DNA of 64,000 nt, from assembly GCA_934047225.1 (NCBI GenBank), contig OW203993.1, forward strand, positions 27,108,069 to 27,172,068, given 5' to 3'. The notes beneath the pieces are model-generated. The model was given only the letters and a program-made list of their open reading frames with translations, was not told the origin of the DNA and searched no databases. The first letter of the stretch is position 1. The number at the start of each line of letters is the position of its first letter. Made by a program: the position numbers and the translations under genes. This stretch comes from Ypsolopha sequella (taxonomy: Eukaryota > Arthropoda > Insecta > Lepidoptera > Ypsolophidae). Positions 50,778 through 62,060 of the stretch are shown piece by piece.

Positions 50778-53700
50778 ATGGGGAATAAAAACAGAACAAT
50801 TTTACGTAAAAGAAAATATAAGAAGTACATGAAATCTAGAGGTCACGACATGGTGGCAAAAATCATGTAAGTACCTACATAGTATTTTTATTTGTTACAT
50901 GTCAACTTGCAAGGCAGATCCACATTCTGTATGTATACGAATTCCAAAACAAGCTTTAGTTTTATTGTACTCGAGAGTACCTACCTATCTCTCTCGTGCA
51001 TAAAACAACAAAATTGCTTAAAACTTCACAAACGCTGAACTCTAAGGTGATTTTTAGGGTTCCATAGTAGCTAAAAGGTACAAAAGGAAGGAACCTTATG
51101 GTGAGACTCCGTTGTACGTCCGTCCGTCCGTCCGTCCGTATGTCACAGCCTCATAACTTTAGCACCGTCAAAGATAAATACATGAAATTTGGCACAAAAA
51201 TGTCATTAATTTGCCCACATATCACAATGAAAAAAAAATGAAAAATTTGAAAGTATTCAAAATATTTCCAAAACAAAAGTGAGAAAATAAAAAATATTAG
51301 CCTAAAAATACAATATGGGTATCAAATTGTAGGTATTAAATAGCTGATTGTAAAAATACATACTTTTACTATACTTACTGGCACTGGTTTCGAGAAATTA
51401 AAAAAAAAAACAAAAATATGTATGTCCTTATCTCCAAAATTGGTAGATCAAAAAATATGAAAAAAATCATGGTAATATGTGTTTACGTAAAGATTACATG
51501 AAAAATAAAGTGGTTGAGAAATTCACGAAAAAAAAATTACAAAATTTAATTTATCATCCACAATACGGAACCCTAGGTACGCGAGCCTGACTCGCACTTG
51601 GCCGGTTTTTTTTCAGGGCTCGAAGATATTTACGTCACCATGAAAATAAGATAGATAATATAAACCCAGACGTAATATCAGCACAGACGTTCAATGACAG
51701 TGCAAGTGGTTCGGGAGCAACCGAACAAAGCGAAGATATGGAGTCGTCATTGATCATTTTTAATTTAGACGAACAGAGAATTTTAAACACCCAGTCGATT
51801 CCAAAAAGAGGGTAAGGGTTTCAAAATGTAATGATAATTATAATTTTAAGTAAAACATGATGTTAGAAATATTTAAGTGTAATAATTTGTAATTTTTCCT
51901 TTTCCCAGAACAAATCTGGATAAAGTAGCTACAAATAAATATTATCTAGTATAAAAAATTTAAAATATTTAATATTCAAAAAAACATAAATAAAGCATCA
52001 TGTATATTTCATTATAATATATTTCTTTGTCACGTTTTCATTATATTTTTATAGGTCCAATCAATCTTTATCAGTTGATGATGTAATATCAGACTCAGGG
52101 ACAGATTCTTCTTACAAAATGATAGGACAGGAGCTTTTACTACAATCTCCAGACAAAACTAGCTCGTCTGGCATATTATGTAACTCTACAGACGCCGAGC
52201 AAAATCAAGAAAGGTGAGCATTTTGTAACCAAATATTTGTTTAAAACAAAATGTTCATTTGATATATATGATTTATAAGCAATATCCAGAACATAAGTTT
52301 ATTATGTTTTGTGTGCGTTACATTTACCATAATGTTTTAAAGGTTCCGTACCCGTAAAGATAACCGGAACCCAACTTTCAATGAATTGTTACATTTAATG
52401 CTTGTATTCTAATTTCAGACCTTATGAAATGACTAGAAAGCGGAAGCATATCCCGGACGACCAGACAACTGCTGGGTCTCTGCAAATAACCGAAGATAAA
52501 GATGAACGAGAACTTCCATATGAATTAGGTGTCGAAAATTACGTAAGTTATATAAATTCACAAATAACATATTGTAATCTATTATTTACTTTAATTACTT
52601 TACCCGTTTTTGTTTCAGGATGAAACTATTGCCAATGTCAGTGGGCACAGAGTTGTTGATATTAATCACTTTTTCAATGAACTGGTAAGAGTATCCAATC
52701 ATGAGTCAATGTTTGAGTGTGGGCTTGAAACTATGACCATTACATCAGAAAATCGATCTGGGCTACAATCAACATTCACAGTAACTTGCTTACTTTGTAA
52801 AAAAGAGTTAAAAATAAAGAATACAACTGAAAATCTAAATAAAATGGCAGTAGCGGGTTCATTGGCAGCAGGATGTGGAAGAGCACAACTTAATCAACTT
52901 TCCGCAAGTCTTGATTTACCAGCAATGTCAAATCACACATACTTACGGGCGCAGGATGAAGTTTTTGATGAGTGGGAGGTAACAGCGTGGGAGGAAATGC
53001 GAAAGGCTGGAGAAATGGAAAAACAAGCGGCTTTGCAAGAAGGCAGAGTCACGGAAGATGGTACACCCATCATTGACGTCATCTTAGATGGTTGTTGGTG
53101 CAAGCGGTCGTACAAAACGAATTACGCAGCACTTTCTGGAGCAGCAGCCATCATTGGAAGACGGTTCGGACAAGTTTTGTTCATTGGGGTAAAAAACAAA
53201 TACTGTTGCATTTGCGCCAGAGCAGAAAAACGCAATGAAGAGCCAAAGGAACATGAATGCTTCAAAAATTATAGTGGATCTTCCACAGCGATGGAATCCA
53301 CTATAATTGCTGAAGGATTTAAACAATCCATTGCCATGCATGGACTGATCTATGGAAGATTCATAGCGGATGGTGACAGCAGCACCTACAACAAAATTTT
53401 GGAAACTCGACCCTACCCCTCAATCACTGTAGAAAAGATAGGGTGTAAAAATCATATATTACGCAATTTCTGCAATAAAATGCAAATTTTAAAAACCGAT
53501 ACGAAATATAATATTGCAGACAGAAAAGTTGTGAAAAATAACAAAATAATGGCCACCAGAAAGTACATATGTGATGCTATAAAATATCATGGATGCCAAG
53601 AACCTAAATCTGAGGCTATAAAAAAACTGCACCAAGACCTGATGGTTTCGATATACCATGGATTTGGTTGCCACATAGAGTGCAATAAAGATATATGTGA

Positions 53701-54931
53701 TTCAGAAACTGATACAGATTTAAAAAGTTTTTTTAACAGCCATCTATGGCAACGTATCAGGTCTTTGGTTGGTAATGTGGCATCGCAGGCAAGAAGCCTA
53801 ATTGAAAACGTAGATAGTAACTTTGTCGAACGATTCAATGGTGTAATTGCAAAATTTGTGGGTGGCAAAAGGGTAAATTATGCTCTAAAACGGTCATATC
53901 AGGCGAGGTGTGCAGGCGCCGTTATATCCTTTAATTCCGGAAAAATTTTGACAACTGTTCACCAAAATATCCATAGAGAAAGTCCGCGTGATGAGATAAA
54001 AAAATATGAAGAAAAAGTTCAAAATCAAAGGAAATACAACGAAACTTGTATTAGAAAAAAGAACCGCAACTTGACAGGCAGAAAGATGGACTTTGATTAT
54101 GGTGAAAATGCAACTAAACCTGACATGGACCTTGAAGCCTACGAGCTCGCCAAAACGGGATTTTTGAAAAATTTAGTAAAGACAGAAGATGAGCGTCGTG
54201 AAATCGAGCAAAGAACGATATTACAAAGTGATAGCGGTGAATGGCTCGAAATGAGACGCAATCTTCTTACAGCTTCCAATTTCGGAAAGGTGATCAAAAG
54301 AATAAAAACCAAATCTTGTGTGAACATTGTTAAAAATATGTTGTACAGACCGAGTATTGACCATGTGGCTTCTATTAACCATGGCAAGAAAAATGAAAAA
54401 GTAGCGTTGGAACAACTGCAAAATATTACGAAATTAAAAATTAATAACTGCGGTTTATTCATTGATGATAAATACCAATTCTTGGGAGCGACGCCAGATG
54501 GCATTACTGATGACATGGTTATAGAAGTAAAATGTCCTATTGCACCCTACAAAATGGGAATAGAAGCTGCAATCCAAGAAGGAAAGATGCATTTTTGGCG
54601 AAAAAATAAAAAAACTGGGGAGGTAGAAGTAAATCAAAAATCAGACTGGTATATGCAAGTCCAAGGCCAAATGCACATTTGCAAAAAAGATAGATCTTTG
54701 TTGGCCGTTTGGTATGGTCAAAACCAAATAAAAACAGAAATTATTCTGAGGGATGACATTTACTGGCATGACAAGATGGAGCCACATTTGTTATCGTTTT
54801 ACTACGATTGCCTCTTGCCAGAACTAGTCGATCCAAGACACACAAGAAATTTACGAATTCGCGATCCTGAATATGTTGTGCAAAAAGACGTATCTAGAAA
54901 AGAAAATATCAGCTCAACAAAACCCAAATAA
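50778..54931 (+). CDS. Five-exon gene: Mutator-like transposase domain fused to a YqaJ-type nuclease, intact, 959 aa
   Basis: Exons 50778-50866, 51617-51811, 52055-52213, 52419-52542 and 52619-54931 have GT-AG borders and join in frame (phases 2, 2, 2, 0). Exon 1 starts MGNKNRTILRKRKYKKYMK, basic; exons 2-4 are Ser/Asp-rich and probably disordered. Exon 5 (from residue 190) starts with a Cys-pair (CLLCKKELKIK), then the catalytic-type core: VILDGCWCKRSYKTNY (D346), KYCCICARAEK, FIADGDSSTYNKILE (D440), GCKNHILRNFC, and SNFVERFNGVIAKF (E593). Residues ~730-950 form a PD-(D/E)xK nuclease of the YqaJ/lambda exonuclease kind: LTASNFGKV, LGATPDGI (D816), VIEVKCP (E825, K827), WYMQVQGQMHI. Known: similar domains occur in insect multicopy proteins. 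Inferred: a transposase with its own DNA-end-processing nuclease, nuclear. An AATAAA is at 55361. Codon and splice integrity argue for recent function. Confidence 0.88.
51050..51613 (-). repeat. Lepidopteran dispersed repeat in intron 1
   Basis: On the minus strand it starts AAAACCGGCCAAGTGCGAGT (from 51610) and AGGGTTCCGTATTG. At its other end is (CGTC)n-type text at 51118-51137 and GGTTCCATAGTAGCTA. The same family is at 54983-55215 in opposite orientation. Its last bases, CCGGTTTTTTTTCAG, directly form the acceptor tract of exon 2. Confidence 0.8.
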
Positions 54932-54982
54932 AATATAAACTCAAGATAAACTCATTGCCAAAGACTGTAGAAATAGAAAAAA

Positions 54983-55215
54983 AAACCAGCCGAGTGCGAG
55001 TCGGACTCGCGCACGAAGGGTTCCGTACAATTATCTATAAAAACGGGAAAAAACATATCTGTTGCATGGGAGCCCCCTTAAATATTTATTTTATTCTGTT
55101 ATTCTGTATTTGTTGTTATAGTGGCAACAGAAATACATCATCTGTGAAAATTTCAGATAAAAATTTCTGTGAAAATTTCAATACCACTTTAGGTGGTAAA
55201 TATCTTTGGAACAAT
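54983..55215 (+). repeat. Lepidopteran dispersed repeat just after the transposase-YqaJ stop codon
   Basis: AAACCAGCCGAGTGCGAGTC at 54985, then GCGCACGAAGGGTTCCGTAC, the family's 5' signature, and GTTATAGTGGCAACAGAAAT shared with 18575-18785. It lies about 50 bases past TAA 54929-54931, probably in the 3' UTR. Confidence 0.8.
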
Positions 55216-55740
55216 ATTGCATTTTAGAGAATGCGTTGCTTTGGGAAAATTATCATCAGCTGACTAAATTTGTGAAACATTTTTACATTTTATTGTAGGT
55301 ACTTAAATATTTTAAAATTTAGCATTTTTTTTACATGTATCAGGCTTTGCATAAAGTTTAAATAAAAAGGTTGATTATAATTAATTTAACGGAATTAAAA
55401 GTTACTCGGCCTTTATAACAACAAATTTCATTAGCACTTTATTATTAAATGACTTCAAAATAGCAAAAGCTTCTCAGTTATTTTTAAATAATGTTTCATT
55501 ACCCCTTTAGTCATTTATGCCTATATTAAAATAATAATATGTTATGGCAACTCCACGGCACCAGTTCTAAAACTCTGAACTGCTTTAAATAATATTTACG
55601 CGGCAAAGCGATCGTTCCACTGACTTCCCCCGCGGGGCCCCGCGCATGCAGCAAGGCCACGCCCATCAAAAGACTGATTTAGCCGCGAAATATCCCCTTA
55701 AGACTACTCTCACCTGCTACACAAGTATGCTGGGAAGATG
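55216..55740. other. 3' flank of the transposase-YqaJ gene
   Basis: AT-rich, with AATAAA at 55361 as a possible polyadenylation signal. At 55625-55650 the GC-rich inverted word CCCCCGCGGGGCCCCGCG stands out. The candidate right terminus is at 55690-55701. Confidence 0.5.
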
Positions 55741-55777
55741 AACTCATTACAGATCCAACCTCTAAATCCACATGACC

Positions 55778-55984
55778 CTAGCGGGCGCGATTCTTCAAGA
55801 GCAGTTCACGTGCCCCGGCAATGGCTTCGTAATACTTCGACTCAAAGTGCTGCCGTTCCTTGTACTGCTCGTCGGGAGACGCAGAGAGGATCTCCAACTC
55901 CGTCTGGAATGTGTCCAATTCACCATATAAAGCTTCTATTTTGCTAAGACGCATTTCGAGGTCCAATATTTGCGCGATGGACAC
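55778..55984 (-). pseudogene. BEL/Pao gag N-terminal fragment
   Basis: A 68-codon frame reads LRLSKIEALYGELDTFQTEL, then ERQHFESKYYEAIAGARELL, the coiled-coil start of BEL/Pao gag (…FExxYYxAIAxAxxLL). The rest of the element is missing. Confidence 0.65.
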
Positions 55985-56024
55985 ATCTGGGGATGAAGAG
56001 AGGGTTTAAAAATTTGTAAATATC

Positions 56025-57777
56025 GTGAGCTTAGCTTTCATCATGAACCCAATGACTAATGAATTCAAAGTCTATCAAGATGTGAAATTTCTTGAGATCG
56101 TATTTCCTGGTGACAAAAATGGTGAACAAATGAAGAGCACAGTTGTTTTTGTTAACCTAGAGGAAGAACAGTTGGAGCATGTGCGCCATTTATTGCCTAA
56201 AGATAATAACAATGTGAACGAAAAGATTCAGTTGGATAGCGCCATCTATGTTGCTACAAAAATCAACAATGAGGCTGAATCAAGAAGAAATGCTGAGCCT
56301 CAGAGAAGATACAATCTTCGAGAGCGTAATGCTGTTGACTACTGCAGCGCCATTTCAGCAATTGATGGAGATCCGTTGACCGTTGAAGAAGCGATAGCGA
56401 GACCTGACTATGTGAGTGAGTTATGGCGAAAAGCCATAAATGAATGAATCATGAGCTGCAATCGCTAAAAGAGAATGAAACTTAGACGCTAGTTGATCTC
56501 CAAGTTGACAAAAAGCCAATTTAATGCAAATGGGTATTTAAGATCAAAAAGGATAGCGATAGTAAGGTAACCAGGTATAAGGCTTGACTAGTAGCAATGG
56601 GTTTTACGCAGGTACGTGGTGTAGACTACTCCGAGATCTATTCTTCTGTAGTTAGAAGATCTACCTTGAGATTATTGTTCTCATTGGCGTCCGAATACGG
56701 TTGGTGTATGGACCAATGGGATGTCACAACTGCCTTCTTGTATGGTAGGATCAGGGATAATATTTACATGCTTCAGTCAAAGGAGAGGAAACCAAAGTAT
56801 GTAAGCTTCAACGGTCTTTATACGGATTGAAACAAGCATCGAATTTTTTGTATCAAAAACAATTAAAAGATATTAAAAAACTGTCGTGATGTATGTTGAT
56901 CATATATTCGTTTTGGCAATTGCGAAGATGAAAAGCAAAAATTAAATGCCGGTTTACTTGAGAAAATTAAGGTGAAAGATTTGGGCGAAGATAAACATGT
57001 TTTAAGAATGAGGCTGAGAAAGGAAAAAGATGTAATTTGTCTTGATCGGAACAATTCATTTTTAATATCGTAAGCGATTTTGGCATGACAGATGCTAAGC
57101 CAGTAGTCAATGGAGATGGGTATAACATTAGAAAAGTCTTTAAACTCTAACAGTCGCTACCTTATCAAAGCGCCTACAACACGCGACCGGATATCGCACA
57201 CGCGGTGAGTGTTCTTTCATAATTAAACTTTATGATGAATCTCACTTTAATTGCGCGAAGCGAGTGTTGGGTACCTAAAAGGTACTTCGAATCTTGTCTA
57301 GTCTTGTTTTCAAAAGGTCAAGTGATTTTGACTTGCGCGGCTACGTAGATGTAGACTGGGGTGGGGCGTACGATAAAAATCGTTCTCGGGATTAATTTTC
57401 AAGTAAGGCAAAAACATGGTGTCTTGGGAAAGTAGGAAACAAACAACTGTATCCTTATCTTCCACAGAGGCAGAGGTCTAGGTAAAGCCTCTAAAGAAGC
57501 AATTTATGAGAGCCTACTGAGCAATTTGATAACTGTGGACTCAGTCGTCATCAATAATAACAATCATTCAGCTCATAAAATTGCGACTAACAAAATGATG
57601 CACAACAGAACGAAACATATTGACATAAATTATAATTTTATTCGTGAATGTGTGCTTAATGGTAAAGTAGAGATTAGTTACATGCCAACTAATAAAATAA
57701 TAGCTGACATCTTGACGAAATCCGTTAGTGGTCCGAAACTTAGACTTTTTAGGAGAGCTATCTTTGATAAATTATAA
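56025..57777 (+). pseudogene. Copia-type retrotransposon pol, decayed
   Basis: The first frame has a GKRxxxxN-type integrase tail (MNPMTNEFKVYQDVKFLE), RRYNLRERNAVDY and ATEAIARPD-like EEAIARPDYVSELWRKAINE. RT (RVT_2) continues in pieces: KARLVAMGFTQVRGVDYSEI with LDVKTAFLYG-like WDVTTAFLYGRI, GLYGLKQASNF, MYVDHIFVL (catalytic YVDD altered to YVDH) and YQSAYNTRPDIAHAVSVLS. RNase H follows as GYVDVDWGGAYDKNRS and VSWESRKQTTVSLSSTEAE, ending ADILTKSVSGPKLRLFRRAI at 57777. Many stops and frame changes; the D-to-H change also hits the active site. Confidence 0.88.
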
Positions 57778-57844
57778 TATTAAGGGCAGTTAGATGTTTA
57801 TTATGTTTTGATCATTGTGTTGTGTTTTTTGAATAGTAGATTAA

Positions 57845-58477
57845 TTCACAAGGTTCTCAGTATGAGCAAAACAGGGGAAGTGTCGTCATGTTGTTAAGAC
57901 GACGGCCGCTACAATATTCGCAGCATTATCTGTCACCATTCCGGCTATTTCGTGTGAAATGTCCCATTATGATACTTCACTTGATAAGAAGTTTTGTAGA
58001 TTTTCTTCAGTGTGTCGTTCATCAAACTGAGTGCACCCTAACAGAAACGATTTAAGCTCAGTATTTTTATTAATGTAATGAGCGGTTAGAGCTACAAAGC
58101 TTTCATTACTGTTCGATATCCAGCCATCGGTAGTCAGGCATATCGCATCAGCTTCAGAAATCAGGCGTAATACTTTCTCTTTGGTGGATTGGTAAAGTTT
58201 TTGTATTAAACTTGAAGAGTGGGCAAAGTGTATGTAGGCAAAATCATATAGAAAATTGCTTTAAACTCTTTTCTTCTACAATCGCAAATTAGTAGCAGCC
58301 CTTGACTATAAATTTCACAATTTGTTCATCAAGCTGTTTTGATTTACTTACGGGTAACGGCCTCGTAGACTTTGCATAATTTTGAATTCCGGACTGCACG
58401 TGGGCTTGCCTTGTTTGTTTCTCACTTGAAGAAGCAAATCTTGTTTCTTCTGCCGTTGAAGTTGAACCAACGATCAA
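57845..58477 (-). pseudogene. hAT transposase fragment (ZBED-like)
   Basis: The minus strand begins RFASSSEKQTRQAHVQSGIQ, then SKQLDEQIVKFIVKGC and, after a break, STKEKVLRLISEADAICL, TTDGWISNSNESFVALTAHY (first catalytic Asp), LGCTQFDERHTEENLQNFL and GMVTDNAANIVAAVV (second Asp). These are Ac/ZBED-type hAT landmarks. It ends at RHFPCFAHTENLVN, where the neighbouring Copia begins. Unrelated in detail to the hAT at 31570-33790. Confidence 0.8.
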
Positions 58478-58655
58478 CTACTGTGTTTAAACATGTTCAT
58501 ACACCATATATGACAGTATAACATATGGCAGTATGACATATTAAACAGCTTGCATATCATGCATATTCATACAACAAAACACAAGCAAGGGCTGAATGCA
58601 CTTAACTACACATCTTAATTGATATGGATTTAATTCGATAGGTACAGAAAATGTT

Positions 58656-60890
58656 GTGAAACACCTAACATTATTTTGCATTTTACAGATACCAAATGAT
58701 AGTGTGGTCTGCCAGTCCTGTTGGTCATTGTTCAGTGAATCACCTGAAACATATGGAAATCAAAGACAACAAATGGGTCATAGGAGAGTATGTGCTTATT
58801 GTAGTCGATCAACATTTCGTTTAAGAGCCCATGCATTGAATGATGACTCTGAATTAGAGCAACGGAACAAATGTATTGTCAAAGAAAAGATCTTACCAAG
58901 ACAAGTATGTATTCTGGTTACATTTATTTATATATAATGCTTATTTGAATTGATTTTTTAAATATACCATACAGTTAAATTGTTAAATTAACGCCTCTGC
59001 AGCTCAAAGCGTAGTGCGCTCGACTATGATGCAAGAGGTCTCATGGGTTCGAATCTGGTTTTTGCATGCTTCAAAAGGCATGTTAAGCCGTTGGTTCATT
59101 TTTGCCCGATGTACGGCGGTAGGGCTCACCATCCATCACGTCTGGGACGGAAAATCGTCGGTGAAACGTAAGTTTCCCAAGTGTGGCCTGTGCTTCACAC
59201 CACACAGCTTACTCTTGGTACAACTCTGATACCCCCTCCGGGATTCAATTCGTGACAAATGCTTTTTTAAATTGAAAAATTAATGTCTACATTTACATAC
59301 ATTTACCTAGGCCAGTCTTCCAGAGGGATAGGCAGAGATCTCCTATGATCCTGTCACGCCTCTTACTTCCTCCACCTTCATGAAATAAGCCTTTATATTT
59401 AGAGGGATAAAATGGTTTCTTTATTTTGTTTTTCAGCTGAGACCGTCTAGTGAAATCCTTGCTGGCAAAAATGTAGCCATTTAGCTAAGCATTACACACA
59501 GCCATCTACATCATCTGCCATTAATGAAGGAGAGGTTTCATTTCAATTTGAAGACCCACCAGTTCAAGAGCCGCCTGCCAAAGAATTTCTTACACCAAAA
59601 GCATCTGCTATGCTAATTGCTGATGAATTACCAACTCAAGACCCGCCTAGTTTGGATCTTCCCTCTCTAGAGCCACCTATTTTAGATCTGCCTGCTCAAG
59701 AGGCACCTATTATAGATCCTCCTGCTCAAGAGCCTCCTGAATTTGTTTTGGCTGATGTGCCACGTGATTTGGATCTTCCTGTTCCGAAACTGGCAGCTCG
59801 AGGGCCACCTGCTCCTGCTATTCCTGCTCGTGAATGTACCATATATCTGGAACGGTATTCAAGGGCGGCAGATTCACAACGCCGTTGCTTCTTTCTAAAC
59901 TGCCATCATGCTGAGAGATTATCAGTGCCTTTTTCTTTGAGGGCAAGACTGTTCGCAGATTATAATTACTATGTGCCAGAAAACTGTCGTATCTATCAAG
60001 GTCATTTGAGAGCTAACTTCTGGCACCAGCTCACCGAGGTTGATGAACTAAATCATATGTTCTCAGAGTCACACGTTTATGATTTTACAAACCTATTACG
60101 ACATGAACCAGTTTTGGACTTTAAAAACATTGACATGATGGCTGACCATTTAGTTCATTATTGGTTTGGCCGAACAAAAGATAAATTTCGTGCTCTTTTG
60201 ACAGAATTGCCTCGTTTATCACAAATGCGCAAAGGATCTACGTCTCTTGTTGCTTATTTACTAAAGCTACGTAACGGAGATTCAAACGCAAGGATTGCTT
60301 CTCTATTTCAAATGCCTCGAAGCACCTTGGAGCACTTAATGTCAAAGGCAAGAGATATATTGCTACATGATTTTGTGCCAAGGCATTTAGGGATTGGCTA
60401 TATGACTCGAGACGAAGTAGCAGAACGAAATCTGATAATTCCAAATGGACTCTTTGGTCTTACTAAAGTCGAAGGAGAAAGAAAGCCTGTTGTTATTGTT
60501 GATGGTACATACATATATTGTCAAAAAAGTTCCAACTACAAGTACCAGAAAGAAACATACTCTTTACATAATTACAGGAACTTAGTTAAGCCATGTGTAT
60601 TTGTTTGCACTGACGGCTATATACTAGAAGTATTGGGACCGTATCCGGCGACGACATCTGATGCGGAAATAATGAACAAAGAATTTGCTGATGAAGAAAT
60701 GCCATTAAGACAATACTTTCAGCAAGATTTTTTTTTTTTTTAGACCGAGGTTTTAGAGACTCAATTCCATTGATGGAAAATTGTAATTACTCAGTTCACA
60801 CACCATCATCACTAGAAGATGATGAATGGCAACTCTCTACATTGGAAGCAAACAAATCACGTACTGTTACTATTTGCCGATGGGTGGTAC
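58656..60890 (+). pseudogene. ISL2EU-like transposase gene with intron, nearly intact
   Basis: Exon around 58689-58904 (after ...TTTTACAG, before GTATGTAT) encodes a Cys-rich finger: VVCQSCWSLF...RRVCAYCSRSTFRLRAH. After an intron with a SINE, exon 2 (from about 59439) carries repeats of the type DLPSLEPPILDLPAQEAP (59580-59820), then the long frame to 60743: IASLFQMPRSTLEHLMSKAR (helix-turn-helix), VVIVDGTYIYCQKSS (first Asp) and YSLHNYRNLVKPCVFVC. A run of 14 T at 60728-60741 breaks the frame; one base less or more restores DRGFRDS (second Asp) and later text to RTVTICRWVV. The call to the ISL2EU group rests on DGTYxY, YSxHxxRxLVKP and DRGFRD. A stop also lies near 59455 in exon 2. The C-terminus is lost at 60890. 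Confidence 0.7.
59000..59275 (+). mobile_element. tRNA-derived SINE in the ISL2EU-like intron
   Basis: GCGTAGTGCGCTCGACT (about 59008) resembles a pol III A box and GGGTTCGAATCTGG (59045-59058) a B box. The rest (TTTTTGCATGCTTCAAAAGG and GATACCCCCTCCGGG) looks like a SINE body. No long A tail. Confidence 0.65.
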
Positions 60891-60894
60891 CGCA

Positions 60895-60997
60895 GTATTT
60901 TCCTTTTACCCGCATAAACTTCAAAATTAATTTAAATTATTAAATTTAAATTATAAATTAAGACTAAAGGGTTTATGCGGGTAAAAGGAAAATATTT
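60895..60997. repeat. Inverted repeat with 26 bp arms
   Basis: AGTATTTTCCTTTTACCCGC and the reverse complement GCGGGTAAAAGGAAAATATT are separated by ~50 AT-only bases. It adjoins the point where the ISL2EU-like gene is lost and probably marks another insertion. Confidence 0.8.
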
Positions 60998-61616
60998 CGG
61001 TCGTCACCTGCATCTCATCACTTCGCCTCGCCATACTTGCCAGTTTCCCGTAGACCACGAGACATGCAACTGTCTCGAAACGTCGGGTGTCCCCTTTTCG
61101 TAAAAAAGGTAAAAATTGATCGCGGTAGACGAGAATTACCACCAAGAAAATCGAAGAAGAATCCCAAAGGAAGGCGCATACACAATATAATAAGTTCTAT
61201 CCAAGACACATCCAACGTAGTTTATCCAACTGAGGACTAATCAGGGTTCGTCGCTGCATACAGTCCAAGCGGACGGGATCAACGTTGAACATCAGGATCT
61301 TCAAGCTGAACCTCCTAAACTAAATACTTTGGAGTATTCAAATCATCCCTGCGCAACATTTTGATATAATAATTTACAATTTATAGCTTGTTCAGATTGT
61401 ACAGTGAGGTAATTGAAGTGGGAACTCGGAAACTTTTTTAAAGTAACATCTCCTGTGGATACATCTGCCTGCTCCGATCCAAAAATCATTTTTCCGTCTT
61501 CTCCAAATCCTTAAATTATCTTTTATAGCAATTTAATCAAAAATATCCACATATTTTATAAATTCGTTTTCAAAATAACCTTAAATATACAGCGGTTTAT
61601 GGATGGTTGTCGATTT
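60998..61616. other. Non-coding stretch
   Basis: 61057-61074 contains GAGACATGCAACTGTCTC followed by GAAACGTC, a short hairpin resembling half of a hammerhead ribozyme but without the CUGANGA box. No gene otherwise. Confidence 0.45.
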
Positions 61617-61700
61617 TTAACCGACTTCAAAAAGGAGGCGGTTCTCAATTCGACTGTATGTTTTTTTTTTTTTTTTTTTTTTTTTCTTTTTGTCTTGTGA
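61617..61700 (+). repeat. Lepidopteran repeat end with poly(T)
   Basis: TTTTTAACCGACTTCAAAAA GGAGG then CTCAATTCGACTGTATG and about 26 T. This is a very common terminus in moth and butterfly genomes. Confidence 0.75.
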
Positions 61701-61867
61701 AGTCGCTCTTGAAATTTTTTGTATTTTTTTGTATTAATTGGAACTTGTAGGTCTATTTGTGTTAATCTTTATATGTAATTGTCCTGTGACCGTTTATGTT
61801 TCATAAAATAAAGAAAGAAAATAAATAAATTAATAAATAAAGTCTAAAATATTTAAATATCGAACTT

Positions 61868-62060
61868 GAGAAAATACAAGAAAAAATAGAAAAGGAGGTT
61901 CTACGACAACCTCCACCTCCACCACCAAACCAGCAGGAAAAAAAAAAGCATAAAGGACAAAAAAGCAGAATAAAAGTAATAGATCTGGTGCCAGCAGATT
62001 CTCAGACCTTTAAAAACACCTCGCGGCTAAAAATAGATTTTATTAAGAAGACATGGTTTT
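61868..62060 (+). pseudogene. Short coding-like stretch of unknown family
   Basis: An open stretch translates to LEKIQEKIEKEVLRQPPPPP then KHKGQKSRIKVIDLVPADSQ and RLKIDFIKKTWF. The polyproline and basic composition look like coding sequence, perhaps the C-terminus of a transposon protein. I do not recognise it. Confidence 0.3.

Larger units (their letters stand above)
50120..55701 (+). mobile_element. Candidate TTAA-flanked transposon carrying the transposase-YqaJ gene (5.6 kb)
   Basis: TTAAGGGGATAT (50120-50131) and its exact inverted copy ATATCCCCTTAA (55690-55701) lie 650 bases before and 760 after the intact gene. TTAA would be the target duplication and GGGGATAT the start of the terminal repeat, a layout like that of Kolobok-type elements. 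Beyond 8 bp the ends agree only weakly (ACCGAC versus TTCGCG). A 12 bp match this close could occur by chance at a few percent. Two lepidopteran repeats and perhaps others inserted later. Confidence 0.4.

Noticed and set aside
52933..54637. Minus-strand frames across the transposase-YqaJ exon 5
   Set aside because: Shadows of the 773-codon plus-strand frame.
59000..59080. Possible tRNA gene
   Set aside because: A and B boxes are present but there is no cloverleaf or acceptor stem; a SINE explains it better.
61057..61085. Possible third hammerhead: GAGAC...GTCTC then GAAACGTC
   Set aside because: Stem II and GAAA fit, but the bases before stem II (AGACCAC) do not match CUGANGA.
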